DNA of 64,000 nucleotides from Winogradskyella sp. MH6 (GCF_022810765.1 NZ_CP094494.1:1612001-1676000); one strand, 5' to 3'. Shown: positions 36,110 to 44,504, counted from the stretch's first letter. The notes: generated from the letters alone by a model not told the origin. Numbers and translations: made by a program.

Positions 36110-36742
36110 TTGAGCATTACAGTTGTTTTCTTTCTCGGACTTTTTGTAGCATTGGTAGGTGTAATTCCACCAGGTTTGCTTAATATGACAGCCGCTAAAA
36201 TTAGTTTAAAAGAAGGTCCAGGTCGTGGTATTACCTTCTCATCAGGCGTTTGTTTAGTAGTATTTATTCAGACGTATTTGGCCGCTATTTTTGCACGTTA
36301 TTTATCAAACAGACCAGACATTGTAGAAATACTTCAGCGTGTTGCTTTTGTGATTTTTGTACTGATAACCATTTACTTTTTGGTTATAGCAAGAAATCAG
36401 AAAGAAACCAATGTAGAAGAAGCAGATGTTATGAGTAAGCAAAGCCGCTTTTTTCATGGTATGCTTTTGTCTGCCCTCAATGTGTTTCCAATTCCATATC
36501 AAGCCTATATGACAATTACCTTGTCGTCTTTTGGTTGGATGAATTTTGAAAAAACAAGCATAGTAACCTACGTAACAGGCGCTGCTATGGGAACATTTGT
36601 AATGTTGTATTTCTATATTTTCTTTTTTGATAAGATAAAAGACAAGAAGTTTACTTCTCAAAAAAGTATGAACTACAGTATAGGAATCATTACAGGATTG
36701 GTTGCTTTGGTTACGCTAATCAATATCTTAAAAGAGTTGTAA
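36110..36742 (+). CDS. LysE family transporter
   Basis: 210 residues from a TTG start. Six hydrophobic helices in the LysE/RhtB pattern; the N-terminal FVALVGVIPPGLLNMTAAKI (about 12-31) carries the family's PPG motif. Members export amino acids or small molecules. The substrate cannot be named. It lies 3 bp after trmB and its stop overlaps the next gene's ATG (TAATG). Confidence 0.87.
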   Translation: MSITVVFFLGLFVALVGVIPPGLLNMTAAKISLKEGPGRGITFSSGVCLVVFIQTYLAAIFARYLSNRPDIVEILQRVAFVIFVLITIYFLVIARNQKETNVEEADVMSKQSRFFHGMLLSALNVFPIPYQAYMTITLSSFGWMNFEKTSIVTYVTGAAMGTFVMLYFYIFFFDKIKDKKFTSQKSMNYSIGIITGLVALVTLINILKEL

Positions 36743-37071
36743 TGAAACCAGAAACTCTTGGTTTTTTTGAAAAGGTTTATGAAGTGGCAAGGCTAATTCC
36801 ATCAGGAAGAGTTACGAGCTATGGCGCAATCGCTAAGTATTTAGGTGCAACAAAAAGCGCTCGTATTGTTGGTTATGCTATGAATAATTCAAGCGAGAAA
36901 GATGTGCCAGCACATCGCGTGGTTAATAGAAAAGGACTATTAACCGGTAAGCATCATTTTGAAGGTACAAACCTTATGCAACAATTGCTCGAAAACGAAG
37001 GTGTTGAGGTTGTAGATAATCAAATTCAAAATTTTGAAGCTTTGTTTTGGGATCCTTCAAAGGAATTGTAG
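36742..37071 (+). CDS. Alkyltransferase-like (ATL) protein, MGMT family
   Basis: 109 residues. Similar to the C-terminal DNA-binding domain of O6-alkylguanine DNA alkyltransferase: VYEVARLIPSGRVTSYGAIA (the helix-turn-helix with Arg finger) and ARIVGYAMN. The active-site PCHR is replaced by VPAHRVVN, so the acceptor Cys is Ala. This is the mark of ATL proteins, which bind O6-alkylguanine and hand it to nucleotide excision repair instead of reversing it. Cytoplasmic. Starts on the overlapping stop of the LysE gene. Confidence 0.9.
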   Translation: MKPETLGFFEKVYEVARLIPSGRVTSYGAIAKYLGATKSARIVGYAMNNSSEKDVPAHRVVNRKGLLTGKHHFEGTNLMQQLLENEGVEVVDNQIQNFEALFWDPSKEL

Positions 37072-37229
37072 TTTATTTTTGGTTATTCCAAACTTACAAA
37101 CAACAGTTTTTGTTAGCTATTTCAAAATACCTTATCTGATTGTTTTTAGTAAAAATCAGTCTATTTATTCTATCAATCAAAGCATAAATAACTTCTAACG
37201 ACTTGCTTTATTCTTCCTTTATTAATGTA

Positions 37230-37237
37230 TATCTTTG
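37230..37237 (+). promoter_or_regulatory. -7 box of mrp promoter
   Basis: TATCTTTG fits TAnnTTTG. It overlaps a possible ATG at 37225, so that start is rejected; the gene's GTG is at 37264. The preceding 37072-37229 is AT-rich spacer with an imperfect CTGATT...AATCAG hairpin. Confidence 0.65.
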
Positions 37238-37263
37238 CATTTAGATTAAATCTAGATAAAAAC

Positions 37264-38400
37264 GTGAAACTTAATAAGAAAGATATATTAGAAGCCTTAA
37301 AAACCATAACAGCTCCTGGTGAAGGAGAAAATATGGTAGATAGTGGTGCAGTAACTAACGTTGTAACATTTGCTGATGAGGTTATAGTAGATATAACGAT
37401 TAAAAATCCAAGTCTTCAAGCGAAGAAGAAAACAGAAGTAGATATTCTACAAACAATTCACAAGAAAGTTTACGAAAAAGCAAAAATAAAAGTAAACGTT
37501 AAGGTTGAGGCTCCTTCTAAACCAGTCGTTAATGAAATTAAAGGGAAACCGATTCCTGGAATTCAAAATATTGTGGCAGTAGCCTCTGGTAAAGGAGGTG
37601 TAGGTAAATCTACAGTAACAGCAAACTTAGCTGTTACGTTAGCTAAAATGGGTTTTAAAGTGGGTATTTTAGACGCTGATATTTATGGGCCTTCAATCCC
37701 AATTATGTTCGACGTGGCTAACGAAAGACCATTATCAGTTAATGTAGATGGTAAATCTAAAATGAAACCTATAGAAAATTATGGAGTTAAAGTATTGTCT
37801 ATAGGATTCTTTACAAAACCAGACCAAGCCGTGATTTGGAGAGGTCCTATGGCTTCAAAAGCATTAAATCAAATGATATTTGATGCAGCTTGGGGCGAAT
37901 TAGACTTCTTGTTATTAGACCTGCCTCCAGGGACAGGAGATATTCATCTTAGTCTTATGCAAGCAATGCCAATTACAGGGTCTGTAGTGGTAAGTACACC
38001 TCAAAATGTTGCTCTGGCAGATGCTAAAAAAGGTGTCGCTATGTTTCAGCAAGACAGTATCAATGTGCCAGTATTGGGTATTATAGAGAATATGGCGTAT
38101 TTTACACCTGCTGAGTTACCAGAAAATAAATACTATATTTTTGGACAAGAAGGAGCTAAGAATTTGGCAGAAGATTTAGAAGTTCCGTTTTTAGGTGAAG
38201 TGCCTTTGGTTCAAAGTATTCGTGAAGCAGGTGATATTGGCAGACCAGCAGCTCTACAGACAGCAACACAAATTGAAGAGGCTTTTGAAGAGATAACAAG
38301 AAATGTAGTGCAAGAAGTTGTTAATAGAAACGAAAATCTACCAGCAACTGAGGCAATAAAAATAACAACAATGGCAGGATGTTCTGCAGTAAAGAAATAG
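37264..38400 (+). CDS. mrp: Mrp/NBP35-family iron-sulfur carrier ATPase
   Basis: 378 residues from GTG 37264 (KLNKKDILEALKTITAPGEG). N-terminal MIP18/DUF59 domain (about 1-90), then the deviant Walker A VASGKGGVGKSTVTANLA, Walker-B region LLLDLPPGTGD and switch VVVSTPQNVALADAKKG. It loads or transfers Fe-S clusters. The CPxC pair that many Mrp/ApbC proteins have after ENMAYF is not present here (ENMAYFTPAELPENKYY), though this is seen in other Bacteroidota relatives. Followed 3 bp later by a NifU-type protein. Confidence 0.93.
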   Translation: MKLNKKDILEALKTITAPGEGENMVDSGAVTNVVTFADEVIVDITIKNPSLQAKKKTEVDILQTIHKKVYEKAKIKVNVKVEAPSKPVVNEIKGKPIPGIQNIVAVASGKGGVGKSTVTANLAVTLAKMGFKVGILDADIYGPSIPIMFDVANERPLSVNVDGKSKMKPIENYGVKVLSIGFFTKPDQAVIWRGPMASKALNQMIFDAAWGELDFLLLDLPPGTGDIHLSLMQAMPITGSVVVSTPQNVALADAKKGVAMFQQDSINVPVLGIIENMAYFTPAELPENKYYIFGQEGAKNLAEDLEVPFLGEVPLVQSIREAGDIGRPAALQTATQIEEAFEEITRNVVQEVVNRNENLPATEAIKITTMAGCSAVKK

Positions 38401-38403
38401 TAG

Positions 38404-38643
38404 ATGAGCTCAGAAGAACTAAAATTAAATGTAGAAAAGGCATTGGATGAAATTCGCCCTTTTCTACAAAGTGATGGTGGTGATATCAATTTATTATCTA
38501 TAGATGATGATAAGTTGGTAAAAGTTCAATTAACAGGTGCCTGTACATCTTGTAGCGTTAATCAAATGACCTTAAAATCAGGTGTTGAGATGACCATAAA
38601 AAAATATGCTCCACAAATAGAACGCGTTATTAATGTAGAATAA
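38404..38643 (+). CDS. NifU-like Fe-S scaffold protein
   Basis: 79 residues, the NifU C-terminal domain alone. The cluster-binding motif GACTSCSVNQMTLKSGVE (CxxC) is at about 47-64, and the N-terminal DEIRPFLQSDGGDINLLSI is conserved. It assembles or hands on Fe-S clusters with Mrp, with which it is co-transcribed (3-bp gap). Cytoplasmic. Confidence 0.94.
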   Translation: MSSEELKLNVEKALDEIRPFLQSDGGDINLLSIDDDKLVKVQLTGACTSCSVNQMTLKSGVEMTIKKYAPQIERVINVE

Positions 38644-38647
38644 TTAG

Positions 38648-38663
38648 TGTGACATTTGTCACA
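38648..38663. promoter_or_regulatory. Perfect Crp/Fnr-type palindrome TGTGA-N6-TCACA
   Basis: TGTGACATTTGTCACA is a perfect 16-bp palindrome, centre 38655.5, 29.5 bp before the TA of the -7 box at 38685. With a start about 7 bp after that box, the centre is near -43, as for a class-II activator site. Confidence 0.65.
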
Positions 38664-38684
38664 TTTTAGGTCATACTACCTTAT

Positions 38685-38692
38685 TACATTTG
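38685..38692 (+). promoter_or_regulatory. -7 box of ferredoxin reductase promoter
   Basis: TACATTTG fits TAnnTTTG, 18 bp before the ATG at 38711. No TTG at the correct -33 spacing; the Crp-like site occupies that zone. Confidence 0.6.
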
Positions 38693-38710
38693 TCTCCAAT
38701 TCTTAACAAC

Positions 38711-39763
38711 ATGATTACAACAGATATACTCATTATTGGTGCTGGACCAACAGGCCTTTTTACAGTTTTTGAAGCAGGTTTATTAAAATTAAAATGTCAT
38801 CTTATTGATGCGCTTCCACAGCCTGGTGGTCAATGTTCAGAAATTTATCCCAAAAAACCCATTTACGATATTCCGGCTTATCCAGAGATATTAGCAGGTG
38901 ATTTAACCAATAAATTAATGGAACAATGCAAGCAATTTGAACCTGGGTTTACATTGGGTGAGCGCGCTGATACCATTGAGAAGCAAGAAGATGGTTCTTT
39001 TATTGTAACGACAAATAAAGGAACAAAACATAAAGCACCAGTAGTAGCTATTGCAGGTGGTTTAGGTAGTTTTGAGCCTAGAAAACCACTAATAGATAAT
39101 ATTTCTGACTACGAAGATAAAGGTGTGGAATATATGATTAAAGAGCCAGAAATGTACCGTAATAAAAGAGTGGTCATAGCTGGTGGTGGAGATTCTGCAT
39201 TAGATTGGAGTATATTTTTAAGTGATGTAGCTTCCGAAGTAACATTAATTCATAGAAGAAATGAGTTTAGAGGACATTTAGACTCTGTTGAAAAAGTACA
39301 AGAATTAAAATCTGCAGGTAAGATTAATTTAATTACTCCTGCTGAAGTTGTTGGACTTGAAGGTGAAGGAAAAATAGAAAGCGTTACGGTAAAGCAAGAA
39401 GCTAAAGTTTTCAAAAAAGAATGTGACCATTTTGTACCGTTATTTGGTTTATCTCCTAAATTAGGGCCTATTGCTAATTGGGGATTAGAGATTGAAAAAA
39501 ACGCCATAAAAGTGAATAACGCGTTAGATTATCAAACAAATATTCCTGGAATTTTTGCCATAGGAGATGTTAATACCTATCCTGGTAAACTAAAATTAAT
39601 TCTTTGTGGTTTTCATGAAGCTACCTTGATGTGCCAGGCAGCATATCAAATCATAAATCCAGGCAAACGTTATGTGTTAAAATATACAACGGTAGCAGGT
39701 GTAGATGGTTTTGATGGTACGCGAAAGGAAGCACCAAAAGCAGTTGTTAAAGCAATAGAATAA
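38711..39763 (+). CDS. Ferredoxin-NADP reductase (TrxR-like type)
   Basis: 350 residues from ATG 38711 (MITTDILIIGAGPTGLFTVF); a TTG at 38690 would overlap the -7 box. FAD-binding GAGPTG, the NADP motif VVIAGGGDSALDWSIFL, and AIGDVNTYPGKLKLILCGFHEA are those of YumC-type ferredoxin (flavodoxin) NADP reductases; the thioredoxin-reductase CxxC is absent. It transfers electrons between NADPH and ferredoxin. The next gene is a [2Fe-2S] ferredoxin, its likely partner. Confidence 0.92.
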   Translation: MITTDILIIGAGPTGLFTVFEAGLLKLKCHLIDALPQPGGQCSEIYPKKPIYDIPAYPEILAGDLTNKLMEQCKQFEPGFTLGERADTIEKQEDGSFIVTTNKGTKHKAPVVAIAGGLGSFEPRKPLIDNISDYEDKGVEYMIKEPEMYRNKRVVIAGGGDSALDWSIFLSDVASEVTLIHRRNEFRGHLDSVEKVQELKSAGKINLITPAEVVGLEGEGKIESVTVKQEAKVFKKECDHFVPLFGLSPKLGPIANWGLEIEKNAIKVNNALDYQTNIPGIFAIGDVNTYPGKLKLILCGFHEATLMCQAAYQIINPGKRYVLKYTTVAGVDGFDGTRKEAPKAVVKAIE

Positions 39764-39771
39764 AAAATCAT

Positions 39772-40107
39772 TTGGAAAATCAAGACGTTAATATAACAAT
39801 CATTGATCGTGATGGTGTAACCCATAAGATTGAAGCACCAACTGATATGGCTATGAATCTTATGGAAGTGGTTCGTTCTTATGAACTTGCTCCAGAAGGG
39901 ACTATTGGTGTTTGTGGTGGGATGGCCATGTGCGCATCGTGCCAATGCTATGTGTTAAGTGATACAGAATTGCCAGAAATGCAAGATGATGAAGAAGCGA
40001 TGTTGTCTGAAGCGTTTTATGTAAAAGATAATTCTCGATTAGGTTGTCAAATTCCTATTACTCCAGAATTGGAAGGTTTAGAAATAGAGTTGGCACCTGA
40101 GAGCTAA
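39772..40107 (+). CDS. [2Fe-2S] ferredoxin, adrenodoxin type
   Basis: 111 residues from a TTG start (ENQDVNITIIDRDGVTHKIE). Cluster ligands follow the adrenodoxin pattern C-x5-C-x2-C (CGGMAMCASC) with the fourth Cys in RLGCQIPI. Acidic overall, as expected for an electron carrier. It lies 8 bp downstream of the ferredoxin reductase gene and should be its redox partner. Convergent with the metallophosphoesterase gene. Confidence 0.93.
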   Translation: MENQDVNITIIDRDGVTHKIEAPTDMAMNLMEVVRSYELAPEGTIGVCGGMAMCASCQCYVLSDTELPEMQDDEEAMLSEAFYVKDNSRLGCQIPITPELEGLEIELAPES

Positions 40108-40109
40108 AT

Positions 40110-41006
40110 TTATTCGGTTTTATATTCAATTAAAGGAGTAGGTCCTTCAAGTAAAAAGCGATCTATTTTTAGAGTGCCATCTTCGGTAGTCACAATTTGC
40201 CACTTGATAAGTGAGATTTTTCCATCTTCAATTTCAATACCTGTAATACTTCTTGGGTGAACACAACTACCGTCATTAAAAAAAGCAATTTCGCCAGGCT
40301 CTGGAAAACGTGGTCTGTGCGTGTGACCTACTATTGTAATTAAATTATTGTTTTCAGTAATCCATTTTTTAGTTCTACGTTCTACTTTAATGAGTTCTTT
40401 ATAGTTTTTGGCAGGACTTGTTGGGTCTGCAATACCCATAACATTTAAGGGTTTCCATAAAATACGAACCATAAAACGACTCCATCTCCAAAATAAGTAA
40501 TTCCACCAATCCGCTTGATGGCCATGAGTTAAAAATAGTTCCTGATTGGTTTCTTCATGTTTTAGAATAATACCTTCATGATATTTAATATCGCAAAACA
40601 GTTCAACATCTTCACCCACTTTGGGATCAAAATAAGTAGAAAGCGTTTTTTCTACATATTTAGGGTCGCGATAAACCATATCGTGATTTCCCCAAATCAT
40701 ATGCAGTCTGTTTTCTTCATGAAATTGCTTCATGAGCATATAGACATTCTTGTGAGCATTTAGGATAGAATCAAAAGATAAGTTTTCCCATAATTCGTCA
40801 CCATCACCAAGTTCGCAATAGCTAAAACCTTCATTGTAATAATGCTTTAGAGCATGAAAGTAAATGTTTCTATTATTAGCAAAATCGTCTGCAAAACTAT
40901 TGTCACCTCTATGACAATCGCTAAAGAGGATAAACTTACTCGTATCATCAAACGAAATGATTGGAGCATTCTTATAAGCCCTATCTAATCTGGTTTTTGA
41001 AGACAT
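40110..41006 (-). CDS. Calcineurin-like metallophosphoesterase (LpxH-like)
   Basis: 298 residues. Metal-binding blocks are SDCHRGD (about 29-35), ELGDGDELWE, MIWGNHDMVY, LTHGHQADWW and IVGHTHRP, the full two-metal set of the calcineurin-like fold. It resembles UDP-2,3-diacylglucosamine pyrophosphohydrolase (LpxH) type proteins, but it is longer and whether it acts on lipid A precursors is uncertain. There is no signal peptide. Confidence 0.87.
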   Translation of the reverse strand: MSSKTRLDRAYKNAPIISFDDTSKFILFSDCHRGDNSFADDFANNRNIYFHALKHYYNEGFSYCELGDGDELWENLSFDSILNAHKNVYMLMKQFHEENRLHMIWGNHDMVYRDPKYVEKTLSTYFDPKVGEDVELFCDIKYHEGIILKHEETNQELFLTHGHQADWWNYLFWRWSRFMVRILWKPLNVMGIADPTSPAKNYKELIKVERRTKKWITENNNLITIVGHTHRPRFPEPGEIAFFNDGSCVHPRSITGIEIEDGKISLIKWQIVTTEDGTLKIDRFLLEGPTPLIEYKTE

Positions 41007-41057
41007 TCAGAAACATTTTCAACTAAAATAAGCAGAAATCAAATAATGAGGATAAAC

Positions 41058-41783
41058 TCAATCAATTTTTTCTAAGGCATGTGGCAATATACGCTCAACA
41101 AATTTTGAGTAGGCCAATTCGGAAGGATGCAAGCCATCTGATGCAACTAGCTCAGGTTGTTCTACACCAAGTCTTGTAATATCGGTAATATAGACATAGG
41201 TTATATCTTGGGAATTGCAATAATTTTCGGCATAAGTATTATACTGGTCTATTTCGGCAGAAATAGTATCAAAATAAAAGTCTTGTTGACCGAAAGGAGT
41301 ATAGGCATAATCTGGAATAGAGATTACTATAAGTTTATCTTTGTCCCCATTTACGGCATTAATTGCCATCTGGACTAACTGAGGAAATTCTGATTCGTAT
41401 AATGAAAATTCCTTATGTTGATATTGATTGTTCACACCAATAAGTAACGTAACCAAGTCGTAATTACTGTCTATGTTTTCACTATTTATAGCATTTACAA
41501 GATTAGTGGTTGTCCAACCTGTCTGAGCTATAACTTTTAAATCAAAATCTTGAGAGTCAACTGAAATAATGAGACTATCTTTTAATTGTTCAGGAAACCG
41601 ACAAGTTTCACAAACACTTTGTCCAATGGTATAGCTATCTCCTAAACTTAGAATTGAAATGATACTATCATTAATTTCACCTATCGGATTATCATCGGAA
41701 GTGTTGAAAATGTATTCGTAATCATCGTTTTTTGCACAAGAGAGCAAAATGAAAATAATGAGTGTTGTTGTTAGTTGCTTCAT
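41058..41783 (-). CDS. SGNH/GDSL hydrolase lipoprotein
   Basis: 241 residues. Lipobox LLSC (C16). The SGNH blocks are visible: SLGDSYTIGQ (catalytic Ser), LLIGVNNQYQ (Asn of block III) and SDGLHPSELAY (Asp and His of block V). These enzymes are esterases or acyltransferases acting on lipids, sugars or peptidoglycan; this one sits on a membrane as a lipoprotein. A CETCRF pair of Cys near the active-site loop could form a disulfide. A single-gene unit. Confidence 0.9.
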   Translation of the reverse strand: MKQLTTTLIIFILLSCAKNDDYEYIFNTSDDNPIGEINDSIISILSLGDSYTIGQSVCETCRFPEQLKDSLIISVDSQDFDLKVIAQTGWTTTNLVNAINSENIDSNYDLVTLLIGVNNQYQHKEFSLYESEFPQLVQMAINAVNGDKDKLIVISIPDYAYTPFGQQDFYFDTISAEIDQYNTYAENYCNSQDITYVYITDITRLGVEQPELVASDGLHPSELAYSKFVERILPHALEKID

Positions 41784-41837
41784 GGTATTTAATATACGGA
41801 ATTAAATACACTCAGGTTTTAGATTGTGTTTAAAACA

Positions 41838-41868
41838 AAAATGCCTCCCAAATTTTGAGAAGCATTTT
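41838..41868 (-). terminator. Terminator of glutaryl-CoA dehydrogenase gene
   Basis: AAAATGC (41838-41844) / GCATTTT (41862-41868) with an imperfect inner stem; T-rich tail on the minus strand, 25 bp after the 41893 stop. Confidence 0.7.
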
Positions 41869-41892
41869 TTTATTATATAATGAATAACATTT

Positions 41893-43071
41893 TTACTTAA
41901 AAGCATTTAAGCCTGTAATATCTAAACCTGTAATTAATAAGTGAATGTCATGTGTGCCCTCGTAAGTAATCACACTTTCTAAGTTCATTGAGTGGCGCAT
42001 AATGCTGTACTCGCCAGTAATTCCCATGCCGCCAAGCATTTGTCTAGCTTCACGAGCGATGTTTATTGCCATGTCCACATTATTACGTTTAGCCATAGAA
42101 ATCTGTGCTGAGGTTGCTTTACCATCATTACGTAAAACACCAAGTCTCCAAGTTAATAATTGTGCTTTAGTGATTTCAGTAATCATTTCGGCTAATTTCT
42201 TCTGTTGTAATTGAAACTGTCCGATTGGCTTTCCAAACTGAATACGTTCCTTACTATATCTTAAAGCAGTATCGTAGCAGTCCATTGCTGCTCCAATCGC
42301 TCCCCAAGCAATACCATAACGAGCAGAATCTAAACAACCAAGTGGTGCGCCTAACCCAGATTTGTTAGGTAATAGATTTTCTTTCGGAACTTTAACGTTG
42401 TCAAAAATTAATTCTCCGGTAGCAGAGGCTCTAAGCGACCATTTGTTATGCGTTTCTGGTGTAGAGAAACCTTCCATACCACGTTCTACAATTAGTCCAT
42501 GGATACGACCTTCTTCATTCTTTGCCCACACAACTGCAACTTGTGCAAAAGGTGCATTTGAAATCCACATTTTAGCACCATTTAAAAGATAATGGTCTCC
42601 CATATCCTTAAAATTCGTAACCATTCCACCAGGATTACTACCATGGTCTGGTTCAGTAAGACCAAAACAACCCATCCATTCACCAGAGGCTAATTTTGGT
42701 AAGTATTTTTGACGTTGCTCTTCATTACCATATTTCCAGATAGGATACATTACTAAAGACGATTGTACAGATGCTGTACTACGTACTCCAGAATCTCCAC
42801 GTTCTATTTCTTGCATGATAAGACCATAAGAAATTTGGTCTAAACCAGCACCACCATATTCTTCAGGAATGTATGGTCCAAAAGCGCCAATTTCAGCCAA
42901 ACCACCAATAATTGAGGTTGGAAATTCTGCTTTTTGAGCTGCTTCTTCAATAATTGGGGAAACATCACGTTTTACCCATTCTCTGGCTGCATCACGTACA
43001 AGTTTATGTTCTTCTGAAAGTAATTCGTCTAAGTTGTAATAGTCAGGAGCTTCAAATAAATCTGGTTTCAT
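41893..43071 (-). CDS. gcdH: Glutaryl-CoA dehydrogenase-type acyl-CoA dehydrogenase
   Basis: 392 residues. Matches the glutaryl-CoA dehydrogenase branch: GDSGVRSTASVQSSLVMYPI (about 94-113), MGCFGLTEPDHGSNPGGM, and YEGTHDIHLLITGLDITG near the C terminus, with the catalytic Glu in YEGT. The FAD-dependent enzyme oxidises and decarboxylates glutaryl-CoA to crotonyl-CoA in lysine and tryptophan degradation, passing electrons to ETF. A distant link to the saccharopine dehydrogenase at 18.7 kb is possible. A promoter-like TACTTTTG lies at 43144-43151 (minus). Confidence 0.93.
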   Translation of the reverse strand: MKPDLFEAPDYYNLDELLSEEHKLVRDAAREWVKRDVSPIIEEAAQKAEFPTSIIGGLAEIGAFGPYIPEEYGGAGLDQISYGLIMQEIERGDSGVRSTASVQSSLVMYPIWKYGNEEQRQKYLPKLASGEWMGCFGLTEPDHGSNPGGMVTNFKDMGDHYLLNGAKMWISNAPFAQVAVVWAKNEEGRIHGLIVERGMEGFSTPETHNKWSLRASATGELIFDNVKVPKENLLPNKSGLGAPLGCLDSARYGIAWGAIGAAMDCYDTALRYSKERIQFGKPIGQFQLQQKKLAEMITEITKAQLLTWRLGVLRNDGKATSAQISMAKRNNVDMAINIAREARQMLGGMGITGEYSIMRHSMNLESVITYEGTHDIHLLITGLDITGLNAFK

Positions 43072-43143
43072 TCTGATTATGGTATTTATAACTTCTAATT
43101 TTGAAGATTTATCAAAATAGAAGCTGTTATTTTAAAAGTTTCA

Positions 43144-43151
43144 CAAAAGTA
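43144..43151 (-). promoter_or_regulatory. -7 box of gcdH promoter
   Basis: TACTTTTG on the minus strand fits TAnnTTTG, 72 bp before the gcdH ATG. Confidence 0.45.
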
Positions 43152-43182
43152 ACGAAATCGATATCATTGCCCAATAGAAGCG

Positions 43183-43896
43183 TTACATTTTCAAATAAAA
43201 ATCTTTGGTGAGATTAATGTAGTCTTCAGTATAATTATGACGGCTAGTTTCTATAATTAACTCTGAAATTTCAACGTCTTTTTTAGAATAGCTAAATTCG
43301 ATTAAGCTTCGCTTTATATCAGAATCTGGGTTTCCTTTAACATGAAGAATACGTTGTGGATGAAGTCCAATTGTAGAAGCTAATTCAATAAACTCGCTTT
43401 CTTCTTTTTTAGGAATAATGATTGAAAAAATCCCATCTTCAGCAAGCAAATGTGCCACACCATAAATAATGTGCTTAAAAGGCATAGCATCATTAAAACG
43501 CGCTAAGTCTCTAGACTTATTGTCTGTTTTATAATCTTCAGAATAGAACGGAGGATTACAAATAATTAAATCGAAGGCATCTTCAACTTCCTCAACAAAC
43601 TCCAAAAGTGAAGCGTGATAGCAAAACAAACGGTCGTTCCATGGTGAGCTTTCAAAATTCTCAGCACATTGCTCGTAGGCATCATCATCTATTTCGATAG
43701 CTTCAATTTGTTCAGCATAACTTCTTTGAGCCATCATAAGACTCAAAATTCCTGTGCCAGCACCAACATCTAAAATGCTGAAAGGATTGTTTTTTACAGA
43801 CGTCCAAGCACCAAGTAAAACGCCATCTGTGCCAATTTTCATAGCACAACAATCTTGTTTTACCGTAAACTGTTTGAATTTAAAAGGCTTTTCCAT
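43183..43896 (-). CDS. trmN6: tRNA1(Val) (adenine(37)-N6)-methyltransferase
   Basis: 237 residues from ATG 43896 (MEKPFKFKQFTVKQDCCAMK). An ATG at 43911 would add MTLDY, which is the read-through of a REP-like repeat, so it is rejected. SAM-binding ILDVGAGTGILSLMMAQR (about 40-57), catalytic DLIICNPPFYSEDYK (NPPF) and TDGVLLGAW are diagnostic of the YfiC/TrmN6 family. Third gene of rpsP-rimM-trmN6; the REP hairpin lies between rimM and this gene and may affect mRNA stability. Confidence 0.93.
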   Translation of the reverse strand: MEKPFKFKQFTVKQDCCAMKIGTDGVLLGAWTSVKNNPFSILDVGAGTGILSLMMAQRSYAEQIEAIEIDDDAYEQCAENFESSPWNDRLFCYHASLLEFVEEVEDAFDLIICNPPFYSEDYKTDNKSRDLARFNDAMPFKHIIYGVAHLLAEDGIFSIIIPKKEESEFIELASTIGLHPQRILHVKGNPDSDIKRSLIEFSYSKKDVEISELIIETSRHNYTEDYINLTKDFYLKM

Positions 43897-43906
43897 ATAG
43901 TCAAGT

Positions 43907-43970
43907 GTCATTGCGAGGACGAAGGACGTGGCAATCTTAGTATAAGATTTTTCGCTTTGCTCAGAACGAT
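43907..43970. repeat. REP-like element between rimM and trmN6
   Basis: GTCATTGCGAGGACGAAGGA at 43907-43926 begins a unit with ATTGC/GCAAT arms, ending in CGCTTTGCTCAGAACGAT before the rimM stop. The layout is that of dispersed palindromic repeats in Flavobacteriaceae. Confidence 0.75.
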
Positions 43971-43973
43971 AAT

Positions 43974-44504
43974 TTATTCTTCAAGATAAAGTTCTATTAG
44001 TCCTTCAGGAGTTTCAACCTCAATCGTTTTGTTGGGTTTATCAACTTTAACGATAAACTCATCATTCATAGGTATTAAAATTTCAACACCATTTCTATCG
44101 ATTTCAAAGAGTGCTTGGGCTGTGCTGTCGTTAATGGCTTTGATGACTCCAACTTCTCCAAAGTTTTTGTCTTTAATGGTGAAGCCAATAACCTCATGAT
44201 AATAAAATTTGTCGCCTTCTAATTTTGGTAGTAAATCTAAGGGTAAGTATAGTTCAGATTTTATTAAAGCATCAGCATCTGCTTCGGTATCTACGTCTTC
44301 AAATTTTAGTCTAAGTAAATCAGATTTATGTAGCTGAGAAGATTCAATAAAAAATGGAACTAAATTGCCTCTAAGATCCATAAAAACAGCATCTATATTT
44401 TCATAAAGTTCTGGTTCGTCCGTGTCTAATTTGACTAAAAGTTCGCCTTTATAGCTGTACTTTTTTACAATTTTCCCTAGGTAAAAACAATCTTCTTTTT
44501 TCAT
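43974..44504 (-). CDS. rimM: Ribosome maturation factor RimM
   Basis: 176 residues. N-terminal RimM barrel (YLGKIVKKYSYKGELLVKL, about 7-25) and C-terminal PRC-barrel (KFYYHEVIGFTIKDKNFGEVG). Binds ribosomal protein S19 and helps assemble the 30S head domain. Operon position behind rpsP, as in most bacteria. Length is standard. Confidence 0.95.
   Translation of the reverse strand: MKKEDCFYLGKIVKKYSYKGELLVKLDTDEPELYENIDAVFMDLRGNLVPFFIESSQLHKSDLLRLKFEDVDTEADADALIKSELYLPLDLLPKLEGDKFYYHEVIGFTIKDKNFGEVGVIKAINDSTAQALFEIDRNGVEILIPMNDEFIVKVDKPNKTIEVETPEGLIELYLEE

Noticed and set aside
37225..37263. ATG start of mrp at 37225
   Set aside because: It overlaps the TATCTTTG promoter box; the GTG at 37264 gives the family's N terminus.
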